Assembly: GCA_020636405.1 (NCBI GenBank)
Contig: JACJXW010000007.1
Span: 310,001 to 374,000, forward strand
Reading direction: 5' to 3'
DNA from: Lewinellaceae bacterium
GTDB taxonomy: Bacteria > Bacteroidota > Bacteroidia > Chitinophagales > Saprospiraceae
DNA length: 64,000 bases
In this document: piece after piece, positions 16,757-24,082 of the stretch
Position numbering within the stretch: the stretch's first letter is position 1
How the letters are laid out: each line of letters begins with the position of its first letter
Notes under the pieces: model-generated
Seen by the model: the letters and a program-made list of their open reading frames with translations, nothing else
Database searches by the model: none
Told to the model about the DNA's origin: nothing
Position numbers and translations under genes: made by a program

Positions 16757-17494
16757 ATGAATCAACAAGCCACCATCGAGCAACTTCAACAACTGCGCCT
16801 GCACGGCATGGCCCACAGCTATGCGGCTATCCTGCAGTTGCCCCTCCAGCAACAGCCTGCAGCCCATGAAATGCTGGCTCAACTGGCCGAGTCCGAAGCG
16901 CAATCCCGCACCCAGCGCCGTACCCAGCTGTACCTCTCCCTTAGCAAGCTGCGATATGACGCCGTCTTGTCCGAAGTCCACTGCTCGCCCGAGCGCAACT
17001 TCACTCGCGATCAGCTGGCCACCCTGGCGGACTGCTCCTTTATGTTCAACAGCCGTAACATCCTCATCACCGGGCCCACTGGCTGTGGAAAAAGCTTTAT
17101 TGCCTGCGCCCTGGGCCGCCATGCCTGCACCATGGGGCACAAAACCATTTACTTGAACATGAACCGCTTCACCGAAAAAATCGCTTCGGCCAAACTTGAC
17201 GGTACTTACCTAAAACTACTCAACCAGTTGGAGAAAGTATCGCTCATCATCCTGGACGACTTCGGGCTCCAGCCACTGGACCAGCAAATGAAACTAGCCC
17301 TGCTGCAGATGCTGGAAGACCGCTATGCCAAAAAGCCCATGATCATTACCTCCCAACTGCCCGTGGCTAAATGGCACGAATACTTGGGAGAACCGACCTT
17401 GGCAGATGCTATTATGGACCGCCTCACTGCGGACGCTCACCGCATTGAACTGCAAGGAGAAAGTTTACGCAAAAGAAAGGGCTTAGAATCGTAA
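16757..17494 (+). CDS. istB: IS21-family helper ATPase IstB
   Basis: The 245-residue AAA+ protein has the DnaC/IstB layout. A helical N-terminal region is followed by the Walker A motif GPTGCGKSFIACALG at about residues 108-122, Walker B LIILDDFGLQPL at about 167-178, and later MIITSQLPVAKWHEYLGEP with the sensor/Arg region and ADAIMDRLTADAHRIEL. IstB loads onto target DNA with ATP and directs IstA to the insertion site. It is the second gene of the element; the right inverted repeat begins shortly after its stop. Confidence 0.95.
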   Translation: MNQQATIEQLQQLRLHGMAHSYAAILQLPLQQQPAAHEMLAQLAESEAQSRTQRRTQLYLSLSKLRYDAVLSEVHCSPERNFTRDQLATLADCSFMFNSRNILITGPTGCGKSFIACALGRHACTMGHKTIYLNMNRFTEKIASAKLDGTYLKLLNQLEKVSLIILDDFGLQPLDQQMKLALLQMLEDRYAKKPMIITSQLPVAKWHEYLGEPTLADAIMDRLTADAHRIELQGESLRKRKGLES

Positions 17495-17579
17495 CTTTGA
17501 CTCACCTCAGCACAGGCTCCTGGGGTGGGTGAATTTCATCCGGAATGGGTGGGTGAATTTCACCGGAATATACATATGG

Positions 17580-18121
17580 AAGACGGCAATAAATGGCTGG
17601 TAGAGAACCTGCGCTACCCGACTTTCGATGGTAATGGAAACCCGACTTCCTGGGCTTATCAAGGCACCGATGGAAGCGCTCCTTATGGCTTGCTTTACAC
17701 CCAGGAGGCTGCCATCAACTTATGTCCTCTCTTAGGGAATGGATGGCGTTTGCCCACGGGCGATGAATGGCATAACCTGGGCGCTATTTACGGCGAATGG
17801 ATGCCTGGTATAAAAAACCCCTCTGCTTTTCAGACGCTTTTAGACCCGATGTATGGGGAAGGCTACGGCACTAGCGGCTTTAATGCAGTTCTCGGAGGCA
17901 CTCGCGCCATTTTTCCCGATGCGCCGCCTGATTACCAGAGCCTCGGTATCAAGGGCTTTTATTGGAGTGGCACGACTAATGATCCCACTAATGTTGTATA
18001 TGGCAAAAGCTATTATTTCTATTCCTATCCCACGTGGGGTGATTATTGGCTTACATGGGCCTGGATAGGGGCAAAAGAAGGGCAATCCTGCCGCTGCGTC
18101 TTCACCCCTAACCCCGAATAA
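17580..18121 (+). pseudogene. FISUMP lipoprotein, 3' part, displaced by IS21
   Basis: This is the continuation of the lipoprotein frame that starts at 14555. It contains the FISUMP landmarks in order: DGNKWLVENLRY, CPLLGNGWRLPTGDEWHNLG, SGFNAVLGGTR, GFYWSGTTN and finally GQSCRCVF at the end. The domain is about 180 residues and complete once the IS element is removed. The piece has no start or signal of its own; a chance ATG within the IS21 right end keeps the frame open upstream (17525) but would not give an exported product. Confidence 0.85.
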
Positions 18122-18129
18122 CAAACCGC

Positions 18130-18157
18130 TTGTTCGAAAAACGCTTGTATACCTTTG
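18130..18157 (+). promoter_or_regulatory. Candidate Bacteroidota sigma-A promoter
   Basis: TACCTTTG at 18150-18157 matches the Bacteroidota -7 consensus TAnnTTTG exactly. A TTG at 18130-18132 lies 17 bp upstream, near the usual spacing of the -33 element. The extended GTATACCTTTGCGGCC context is common at strong promoters in this phylum. The downstream gene on this strand is the membrane-bound AraC regulator, which would have a leader of about 200 nt. Confidence 0.55.
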
Positions 18158-18224
18158 CGGCCTGCAAAGAAAAGACAAGGGAGTTTTGGAACAAGCGCTA
18201 TGGCAGGGCCGAAGGCCTTTCAAC

Positions 18225-18276
18225 GGCGCCTGCGATGGGGGGAGGAGGAATCCTCCCTCCATCGCATTTTGGCGCC
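18225..18276 (+). other. Long hairpin in the leader of the AraC-type gene
   Basis: TGCGATGG at 18231 with the G/A-rich run after it pairs with TCCTCCCTCCATCGCA (18251-18266). GGCGCC flanks the stem at 18225-18230 and 18271-18276. The stem exceeds 14 pairs, with a four-base loop around 18247. It lies between the candidate promoter at 18150 and the start codon near 18363-18378, so it is either a terminator/attenuator or a structured 5' leader. No T-run follows it. Confidence 0.55.
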
Positions 18277-18362
18277 CGAAATGGCAGGTTTTCATTTGCA
18301 TAAAAGGGAGCAAATGCCGATATTTGAGAAGTTGGCCTTGAGGGTGATTTGCCCCGAGGGCC

Positions 18363-19547
18363 TTGTCAAATACCCCAATGGTTATGCTCCTGTTCCTGTC
18401 CATGGCCGGAGTATTCTTGTCTATTCTTCTGGTGTACTTCAACGCCCGGAAGTTCCCTTCTGTCATTTACCTGGGCGCCTACTTTTTTTTGATCAGCCTC
18501 TATGGGTTTGTCACGTACTCGCTACTGTACTCCAAGTCGGCATGGCTGGCCAGCCTGGCCTATATTCATTTTTCTTTCTTGGCCTATCTGATCGGCCCAT
18601 TGCTTTTCTTTTACGTCCGCTCCCTGCTGGCCGACCACTCCCGGCTGTCGCCCGGGGACTATTGGCACTTTGTGCCCATGGTGCTCTTCCTGGCGGCCAT
18701 CCTTCCCTATTTGGTGGCGCCCTGGCCGATAAAAACGGATTATGGAGCCCAGATCGCGGCGGACCCCAATATCCTTGGCCGTCTCGAACCGACGGCTGCC
18801 CACCGGCTGTTGTCCACCCGCGTGGTACTGCTGAGCCAAACTGTATTTATAGCGGGCTACGCCCTTTGGTCTGCAAGTAATTTGCTTCATTATGTATGGA
18901 AAAAGCGGGGGTTAGCCGTGTTTACCCAGCAGCGGTTCATGCTGAAATGGCTGACAGCCTTGCTGGGATTTTCCCTCATCCTGGTGATCAGCCAGACTCT
19001 GTTGATCTTCGAAACATTCATCTTGTCAGATACTATCCTTTATTTCACCCTGAACGGACTGCAGGCCCTCTCCGTGATCGGGTTGGTCGGGTTATTGGTT
19101 TCGCCGTTCTTTTTCCCCAATATTCTGTACGGGCTGCCACGGACGCCGGCGCCACCTGCAAAAAAGGGAACCCAACACCACCACCAGGAATTTGAAACCA
19201 GCTACCTCGATTCCATCGGCCAGAAAGCCGATGCCTGCATGGCCACCTCGAAGCCTTACCTGCAAACCGGCTTCAGCATGGCCCATCTGGCTGTGCTGCT
19301 CGACCTGCCGGAGCACCACCTGGCCTATTATTTCCGGGAAGAAAGAAAACAATCCTTCACCGACTACCGGAACAACTGGCGCGTGGAGCATGCCAAAAAG
19401 CTCATCGAAGAAGGAAAAGCCCAGGAACTCACCCTTGAAGCCATCGGCCGGCTGTGCGGATTTGGATCCCGCAATACTTTCATCCTCTCCTTCAAAAAAG
19501 TGGAAGGTATCTCCCCCAGTACATACGTTGCCCGCCTGCCGGTTTAA
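18363..19547 (+). CDS. Membrane-embedded AraC-family transcriptional regulator
   Basis: The first 240 residues contain about seven or eight hydrophobic helices (MLLFLSMAGVFLSILLVYF, VIYLGAYFFLISLYGFVTYS, FLAYLIGPLLFFYV and others). A cytosolic C-terminal AraC-type helix-turn-helix domain follows at about residues 295-390, with FSMAHLAVLLDLPEHHLAYY, YRNNWRVEHAKKLI and TLEAIGRLCGFGSRNTFILS then FKKVEGISPSTY. This 7TM-AraC layout is frequent in Bacteroidota and fits direct signal transduction from membrane to DNA. The start is uncertain: TTG 18363 or ATG 18378. No operon partner is evident. A candidate promoter and a hairpin lie upstream. Confidence 0.85.
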   Translation: MSNTPMVMLLFLSMAGVFLSILLVYFNARKFPSVIYLGAYFFLISLYGFVTYSLLYSKSAWLASLAYIHFSFLAYLIGPLLFFYVRSLLADHSRLSPGDYWHFVPMVLFLAAILPYLVAPWPIKTDYGAQIAADPNILGRLEPTAAHRLLSTRVVLLSQTVFIAGYALWSASNLLHYVWKKRGLAVFTQQRFMLKWLTALLGFSLILVISQTLLIFETFILSDTILYFTLNGLQALSVIGLVGLLVSPFFFPNILYGLPRTPAPPAKKGTQHHHQEFETSYLDSIGQKADACMATSKPYLQTGFSMAHLAVLLDLPEHHLAYYFREERKQSFTDYRNNWRVEHAKKLIEEGKAQELTLEAIGRLCGFGSRNTFILSFKKVEGISPSTYVARLPV

Positions 19548-19610
19548 GGAGCATGTTTACACTTTCAATGGGATGGAACATCCCTATCTTTACCTAAAGT
19601 AGATAAAATA

Positions 19611-19770
19611 TTGGATAGGGAAAAAGCATTGGAAACCATTCAGTCCCTTCCCGATTAATTCACTTTGGATGAGTTGGTTGGGAGTATGATACTATTGGAG
19701 AAAGTCACCACGGGCTTGCGGGAAGAGTAGGGGATAAGGTGGAAAGCCAGCAAGCTGGTAGAAACGGTTT
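19611..19770 (+). pseudogene. Decayed antitoxin-like gene
   Basis: A plus-strand frame reads DREKALETIQSLPD, then a TAA, then FTLDELVGSMILLEKVTTGL followed by REE and a TAG. This resembles the small helical antitoxin-like proteins of Bacteroidota (REEALETIQ..PDEFTLDEL.E...LLEKVE.GL.E.E.G), here with two in-frame stops. A second stretch at about 19855-19950 reads like a toxin fragment (LIETLYSGRKSENARYLVKK) but has no start. The remainder of 19548-20054 holds nothing else that I can support. Confidence 0.45.
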
Positions 19771-20054
19771 TTACCCAAAATGTAGATAAGAGGGAAGGCT
19801 CCACCAGGACTCTGTTTATTTACTTATTTCAAATTCAATAAGAATAGCTTTCCTGATCGAAACCTTGTACAGCGGCAGAAAATCGGAAAATGCCCGGTAC
19901 CTGGTGAAAAAGAATCATGTGATAGTATCGGATATGACTTCGCAAGGACTACCACAACTTTTTAAAGCCTTTCAAAAAAAGCCTCTCCGTCTTCACCGTT
20001 CCGCTCCATTTTAAGCTTACCTTTAAAGGAACCCGTCCATTCAAGAAAATCAGC

Positions 20055-20615
20055 ATGAAGCTATATATCAAATACATGGTCAGCCTGCGATGCAAAATGA
20101 TGGTTAAGGAGGAATTGAAAAAGCTGGGCCTACATTATGTTGCACTTGACCTGGGGGTGGTAGACATTTTGGAAGACATCAGTCAAGAGCAGCGTGATCA
20201 GCTTAGGAAGAACCTATTGAAGTCAGGCCTCGAGCTTTTGGACGTTAGTAAAAGCATCTTGATTGAAAAAATCAAGAATCTAATTGTGGAAATGATCCAT
20301 TATTCAGATGAACTTCCTGACGTGAATTATTCGGATTACATAAGCGAAAAATTAGGATATGATTATACCTATCTTGCGAATGCATTCTCCGAAGTCAAAG
20401 GGATCACCATACAGCAATTTATTATACTTCACAAGATTGAAAGAGTAAAGGAATTAATCCTGTATGATGAACTCAATCTTACCGAAATTTCCTATAAGCT
20501 TAATTATAGCAGCCCTGCACACTTATCAAACCAGTTCAAAAAAGTTACCGGCCTGACTCCTTCCTTCTACAAAAAAATGAAACTGAAACGAAATAAAAAT
20601 CTGGAAGATATATGA
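20055..20615 (+). CDS. AraC-family regulator with HMA-like N terminus
   Basis: This 186-residue protein starts MKLYIKYMVSLRCKMMVKEE followed by LKKLGL, a beta-alpha layout like the heavy-metal-associated (HMA) fold. Typical members carry MVCxRC; here the first Cys is Ser, so a CxxC metal site would be incomplete. The C-terminal 100 residues are an AraC helix-turn-helix pair: YISEKLGYDYTYLANAFSEV, then GITIQQFIILHKIERVKELI, and finally NLTEISYKLNYSSPAHLSNQ then FKKVTGLTPSFY. Related proteins in Bacteroidota are small stress-type regulators. The adjacent minus-strand envelope operons share a 37-bp upstream motif that this protein could bind; that link is inference. I took ATG 20055, and no better start is nearby. 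Confidence 0.85.
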   Translation: MKLYIKYMVSLRCKMMVKEELKKLGLHYVALDLGVVDILEDISQEQRDQLRKNLLKSGLELLDVSKSILIEKIKNLIVEMIHYSDELPDVNYSDYISEKLGYDYTYLANAFSEVKGITIQQFIILHKIERVKELILYDELNLTEISYKLNYSSPAHLSNQFKKVTGLTPSFYKKMKLKRNKNLEDI

Positions 20616-20791
20616 TGTGAGGAGCTGTCTGGAAAATATAATGCGCTTACCTTCAATTAGGCTCCTTTTGGTACCAATCAGGATTTTTTCCTGCCCGCAG
20701 GTGAACCCTAATTACGCCGTTCGGTTAGCCCGGAGAAGAATGACGCCCCCATTTGATCCGGTGACTTTATCGGCGGAAGTAAGCAGAAAAA

Positions 20792-20816
20792 AGCCACCGG
20801 CAGCGGCGCCAGGGGC
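20792..20816 (-). terminator. Candidate terminator of the OmpA/porin operon
   Basis: On the minus strand an imperfect GC-rich stem (GCCCCTGGCGCC with GCTGCCGGTGGC) is followed by a run of six T. It lies 110 bp past the stop of the porin-like gene. The AAAAAAGCCACCGGCAGCG part is shared with the perfect terminator at 22639-22664. The rest of 20616-20926 has no gene. Confidence 0.5.
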
Positions 20817-20926
20817 AAGATCTGTTTAGGGATTTTAACTATTGTAAAAGTTAGTTCGAACTTGCATTCAGGGCCCGGGGAGCGGCTCGCCTGGCCTGAA
20901 AGGAGGAACTTATTTTTCTCCATCCC

Positions 20927-21517
20927 CTAAAACCTGTAACCCAGAGAAACCTGGCCTACAGCATTTTTTCCACTACCTAAGAATTGGCGGGAGTTGTCTT
21001 TGGCAACATCAACAAAGCCCTGGTTGTATCGGACGCCAATAAACATTTTGTTAAAATTATAACTCAGGCCGCCGGTAAGGCCAGCATCGGCCTTTTTAAA
21101 GGCGTCGACAACGATACTGTTTTCATTGAACACTTCATAATCCGGCGTTGAGATCAAATAGGATACAAAGGGGCCTACCTGTACATCAACAGGGCCCAAC
21201 TTAAAGGCTACCGGCAGCAGGAGGTCAACATAATCCATGTTCAGGATTCGGCGATCGTTCAGGGGTTTAAAAGCCGCCCCTTTCACTGAGTAGCTCACTT
21301 CGGGCTGGATCGAAATAAAATCGGGCAAAACAGGCAGGTCCGCAAAAAAGCCCGCGTGAAAGCCGATGCGTTCACTTCTGTTGGGCAACAGGTCAAAGGA
21401 AATGTTAGTGGCATTCAAACCCGCGCGTATTCCAAACGCAGCCTGGGACTGAGATGCAATGGGGCTCATCAGCAAGAGTGCCACGAACCACAAAAGAGGA
21501 ACATATTTCGGTCTCAT
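20927..21517 (-). CDS. Outer-membrane beta-barrel (porin-like) protein
   Basis: The 196-residue protein has a signal peptide (MRPKYVPLLWFVALLLMSPI, then ASQSQA). The mature part starts AFGIRAGLNATNISF and continues with alternating strands, including GFHAGFFADLPV, FISIQPEVSYSVKGA, YVDLLLPVAFKLG and FIGVRYNQGF. It ends VSLGYRF with the terminal Phe required for BAM assembly. This is the usual PorT/outer-membrane beta-barrel type of Bacteroidota, probably eight strands. It is the last gene of a minus-strand run (small lysine-rich protein, OmpA lipoprotein, barrel), 29 bp after the OmpA gene, and is followed by a candidate terminator. Confidence 0.88.
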   Translation of the reverse strand: MRPKYVPLLWFVALLLMSPIASQSQAAFGIRAGLNATNISFDLLPNRSERIGFHAGFFADLPVLPDFISIQPEVSYSVKGAAFKPLNDRRILNMDYVDLLLPVAFKLGPVDVQVGPFVSYLISTPDYEVFNENSIVVDAFKKADAGLTGGLSYNFNKMFIGVRYNQGFVDVAKDNSRQFLGSGKNAVGQVSLGYRF

Positions 21518-21546
21518 TTTATTTTTAATTTTGAATTGTTATGGGA

Positions 21547-22254
21547 TTATTTACCCGCTTCTTTTTGCGCTTGCGATTTCAATGTATCATTCGCGTAAAC
21601 GGCGATCTCGACCCGGCGATTCTGTGCACGGCCCTGATCGGTATCGTTTGAAGCAACAGGCTGGCTTTCGCCTTCTCCCTGGATCCTGAGGCGACTGCGG
21701 TTAACGCCTGAATAGGCGAGGTAATCAGCTACGGCGCCCGCACGTTGTGTGGACAGGGTTTGATTGAATGAATCGGAACCGCGGCTATCCGTATGTCCGA
21801 CGATCAGCAAGTCCGTATCCGTATATTGTTTCAAGGTTTCAGCAAATTTTTGAAGATCTCTCTTATTGGATTCCTTCAAGTCTGATTTGCCGAATTCGAA
21901 CAACAACTGGCTATCGAAGGTCAGTTTAATCCCTTCGCCGACGCGTTCCACTGTTGCCGTTTCTCCTAACTCCTGTTGTATCTTTTCAGCACGCTTGTCC
22001 ATTTCATGGTCGATAACGGCGCCTGCAGCTCCGCCCACAGCGGCGCCTAAAATAGCGCCGATCACTGTGTTTTTACTCTTATTGCCAATGACGCCTCCTA
22101 CCACAGCTCCGGAAGCAGCGCCTATTACAGCGCCTTTTTCAGTCTTATTCATGCCGGTTTTGCCGGTTTCTTCGGTTGGGGCTTTTTGGGTGCTTTTACA
22201 CCCGGCTAACAAAGTGGCTGACATAATTAAAAAATACAATAATATTTTTCTCAT
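21547..22254 (-). CDS. OmpA-family lipoprotein with glycine-zipper domain
   Basis: The 235-residue product starts MRKILLYFLIMSATLLAG and then Cys, a lipoprotein signal (lipobox LAGC). A glycine-zipper membrane segment follows at about residues 40-85 (KGAVIGAASGAVVGGVIGNK, then VIGAILGAAVGGAAGAVID). The C-terminal OmpA domain (about 110-225) has LFEFGKSDLKESNKRDL, IVGHTDSRGSDSFNQTLS, LRIQGEGESQPVASNDT and QNRRVEI. The Asp of HTDSRG and the Arg of NRRVE are the residues that hold diaminopimelate of peptidoglycan in this family. It tethers the outer membrane to the wall. It lies between the small lysine-rich gene and the barrel gene, probably in one transcript. Confidence 0.92.
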   Translation of the reverse strand: MRKILLYFLIMSATLLAGCKSTQKAPTEETGKTGMNKTEKGAVIGAASGAVVGGVIGNKSKNTVIGAILGAAVGGAAGAVIDHEMDKRAEKIQQELGETATVERVGEGIKLTFDSQLLFEFGKSDLKESNKRDLQKFAETLKQYTDTDLLIVGHTDSRGSDSFNQTLSTQRAGAVADYLAYSGVNRSRLRIQGEGESQPVASNDTDQGRAQNRRVEIAVYANDTLKSQAQKEAGK

Positions 22255-22284
22255 GATGCTTGTTTTTGATCTGTTATAGTGTGA

Positions 22285-22443
22285 TCAGGAGCCATCCTTC
22301 TTAGATCCGGGTTTGGGGACAATAGGTTGGACGGCAGGCGGGCCATTTTTACCTTCTGATTTGTAAGCCGATAATTTCTTTTTAGCTCCCGATTTATCCG
22401 CCGGCTTTTTTTTGCTGTTTTTAGACCCTTTATCTTTACTCAT
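22285..22443 (-). CDS. Small lysine-rich basic protein (52 residues)
   Basis: An ATG at 22443 opens a 52-codon frame ending at TGA 22285. The product starts MSKDKGSKNSKKKPADKSGA and ends with VPKPGSKKDGS. It is very rich in Lys, Ser, Gly and Asp, has no hydrophobic segment and is probably disordered. Similar short KGSKN...PADKS proteins are, from memory, common in Flavobacteria and Saprospiria next to stress-type envelope genes; no function is known to me. It starts about 90 bp downstream of the 37-bp motif at 22534-22570 and 31 bp upstream of the OmpA gene, so it is probably the first gene of that operon. Confidence 0.7.
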   Translation of the reverse strand: MSKDKGSKNSKKKPADKSGAKKKLSAYKSEGKNGPPAVQPIVPKPGSKKDGS

Positions 22444-22533
22444 GGTTTTTTAATTTATTTTCCCAAATAATTTGGGAAGTATGGTGAATGAATTTTCACT
22501 ATTCAAAGATGCGTACTTTAAATAAAGGATGTT

Positions 22534-22570
22534 TTACACAATTCCTGAAAAGAATTACATCTTTCACACA
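22534..22570 (-). promoter_or_regulatory. 37-bp upstream motif, copy 1 (before lysine-rich/OmpA/barrel operon)
   Basis: Read on the minus strand, TGTGTGAAAGATGTAATTCT and the following TTTCAGGAATTGTGTAA match the copy at 23344-23380 at 33 of 37 positions. It ends about 90 bp before the start codon at 22443. Internal TGTGTGAA and TTGTGTAA words form two similar half-sites about 20 bp apart, as expected for an activator that binds two direct sites. The function is inferred. Confidence 0.6.
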
Positions 22571-22638
22571 TTTTCGATCGTGTTGTTTTATACAGGCAGG
22601 CTATACTTTAACGGGAGCAACGGTTTTTATCCGAAAAA

Positions 22639-22664
22639 AGCCACCGGCAGCGCTGCCGGTGGCT
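22639..22664 (-). terminator. Perfect 26-bp palindromic terminator
   Basis: AGCCACCGGCAG followed by CGCTGCCGGTGGCT is a perfect palindrome of 26 bp. On the minus strand it is followed by a T-run (TTTTTTCGG). It lies about 120 bp past the stop of the Thivi_2564-type gene at 22781 and upstream of the next minus-strand operon, so it separates the two transcripts. Confidence 0.8.
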
Positions 22665-22780
22665 TACTATGGGGATATCTATTATTATTACACCACTTGT
22701 GGTGGAAGAAAAATAAAAGAAAGGGCTTGAGTAGTAGCGCGAATAATGTGGAAAAATAATTTGCTTCCCCTTCTTCCCCT

Positions 22781-22966
22781 CTAAATAGTAATATTTTTCA
22801 GGGAGTCCAAAAGCCCGAATACCTGCAGCAGCCAAATGACAACAGCAATCACCGCCACAGCATTCAGGATGTTCTTGATCTTGCTATCCATGGGGATGTA
22901 GGTATTGATAAGCCAGAGGATAACGCCCACAACAACCAATAAAATTAAAATATTTAAGAGTGGCAT
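22781..22966 (-). CDS. Thivi_2564-type small membrane protein
   Basis: The 61-residue protein begins MPLLNILILLVVVGVILWLI, then NTYIPMDSKIKNILN, then AVAVIAVVIWLLQVFGLL. Two transmembrane helices separated by a conserved NxxIPMDxKIKxILN loop are the mark of the Thivi_2564 family, whose function is unknown. I set the start at ATG 22966 because the longer frame (to 23146) has no protein-like N terminus and overlaps the upstream gene. It follows the two-helix gene at 23058-23282 after 91 bp and precedes a strong terminator. Confidence 0.8.
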   Translation of the reverse strand: MPLLNILILLVVVGVILWLINTYIPMDSKIKNILNAVAVIAVVIWLLQVFGLLDSLKNITI

Positions 22967-23057
22967 AATGATGAATTTAAAATAGTTTAACCCAATGGTG
23001 CGTTGATGTAATTCCCTTCCTGTCACACCGTTTTTCAGAACGTGTTTGGAGGAAATA

Positions 23058-23282
23058 TCAGATTCGAACCTTTTTATTATTAAGCGCAAATACCACAACA
23101 CCTCCGACGAGTAGCAATACACCAATGACCGGCGACCACTGGACAAAGTGATTCTTATCCTGATTTATTTCTAATGGGCCTATGTCCACTATAGTTTCAG
23201 TGGTGACAAAATTGAATCCGGTATATGCTATCATAATTATTCCAATGGCAATAAGTACGATCGCTATTGTTTTTGTTTGCAT
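23058..23282 (-). CDS. Small two-helix membrane protein
   Basis: A 74-residue protein with helix 1 at about residues 5-24 (TIAIVLIAIGIIMIAYTGFN), a short outer loop containing TTETIVDIGPLEINQDK, and helix 2 at about 50-68 (PVIGVLLLVGGVVVFAL). It ends in the basic tail NNKKVRI. It resembles the DUF3185-type and similar two-TM stress proteins but I cannot name a family. It is the first gene of the second minus-strand operon; the 37-bp motif copy 2 lies about 60 bp upstream of its ATG. Confidence 0.75.
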   Translation of the reverse strand: MQTKTIAIVLIAIGIIMIAYTGFNFVTTETIVDIGPLEINQDKNHFVQWSPVIGVLLLVGGVVVFALNNKKVRI

Positions 23283-23343
23283 GGTTATTATTTGTCAATA
23301 AATTTTAACAGTATAAAGGTCTTCACTTCTTATCAAATAAGCA

Positions 23344-23380
23344 TTACACAAATCCTGAAAAAAGTTACACCTTTCACACA
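23344..23380 (-). promoter_or_regulatory. 37-bp upstream motif, copy 2 (before two-helix/Thivi_2564 operon)
   Basis: On the minus strand TGTGTGAAAGGTGTAACTTT followed by TTTCAGGATTTGTGTAA matches copy 1 at 33 of 37 positions. It ends about 60 bp before the ATG at 23282. Two copies before two small envelope operons suggest one regulator; the AraC proteins at 18363 and 20055 are local candidates. Confidence 0.6.
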
Positions 23381-24082
23381 TTCCGATATTTTCAATATCA
23401 GTAAACTGCCTGAATTCACTTTAGCCCCACTTCGGTACAACTAATCCCTGCTCGATAAAATGCTGCAAATCCCTGGAAGTGGCCAGTGTGACTAAATGGA
23501 AAATTTCTTTAGCGACGTGAGGTTAATAAGTGTCGTGTTTCGATAGGCAAGTGATTTTTTCTTTAGCCAAGGCGAGGGTTCCCGACCTTAGCAGCGCTAA
23601 GGGAGGCTGTTCCTCAACGCAGGATAAAGGAAAAAGCACTCCTAGAAAACCGACAGTTATTGATCGCACGTCGCTTAACCCCACACCCGAGCCCCCCTGG
23701 CCGTGGGAATGGCGCTGGAGGACCGTTAGGTAATCTATGCCCCTCCATTCATTTCACTCCTCCGGACCTTAAAAGCATACCATGGCTTGGTTTCTAACAA
23801 CCTTTTGCTTTTGACCTGCGACATACATTTTTTGATGGGGCTCTTTGGGAGCACCGCTTTCAGGGCAGCCCTTCCGCTCGCCCTACATCGAAAATCGAAC
23901 GCCACAGATCAAACAACAAATCCAGAAGGCGCCTTCATCGAATGAAAAGCCCCATTCTACCCCTAAGATGAAGCGTTTGTCGGTTAGTAAAAACCAAACC
24001 CAACATCCGGTTGCGGGAGGCGTTTCCTATTTATCTGCGGGTTAAGCTGTACCCAAAGCCACTACCAAAAACGCTACTTTGC
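23381..24082. other. Intergenic region with a minus-strand gene-end relic
   Basis: About 700 bp without an intact gene. On the minus strand near 23425-23515 a startless frame encodes HLVTLATSRDLQHFIEQGLV followed by VPKWG and a stop, probably the C terminus of a lost small protein. Nothing in the plus-strand frames up to the oxidoreductase has coding character. The 30 bases before 24083 contain TACTTTGC, a partial -7-like box too close to the start to be convincing. Confidence 0.35.

Larger units (their letters stand above)
15003..17574 (+). mobile_element. Complete IS21-family insertion sequence (2572 bp)
   Basis: The element begins TGTATATTCTGG at 15003 and ends CCGGAATATACA at 17574, the TG...CA ends typical of IS21. 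Direct repeats TATGG at 14998-15002 and 17575-17579 are the target duplication. Inside each end are subterminal copies of an AAATTCACCCACC word, three on the left (from about 15020) and two on the right in the opposite orientation, as expected for multiple IstA-binding sites. The element carries istA and istB in tandem, both intact. The host gene is restored when the element and one TATGG are removed. Confidence 0.93.

Noticed and set aside
18155..18880. 241-codon plus-strand frame starting in the leader of the AraC gene
   Set aside because: It overlaps the membrane part of the regulator in another frame, has a Pro/Arg-rich random composition and covers the hairpin region.
23530..24045. Two short plus-strand frames before the oxidoreductase
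   Set aside because: Composition is not protein-like, they overlap no motif, and the only sensible reading there is a minus-strand relic near 23425-23515.
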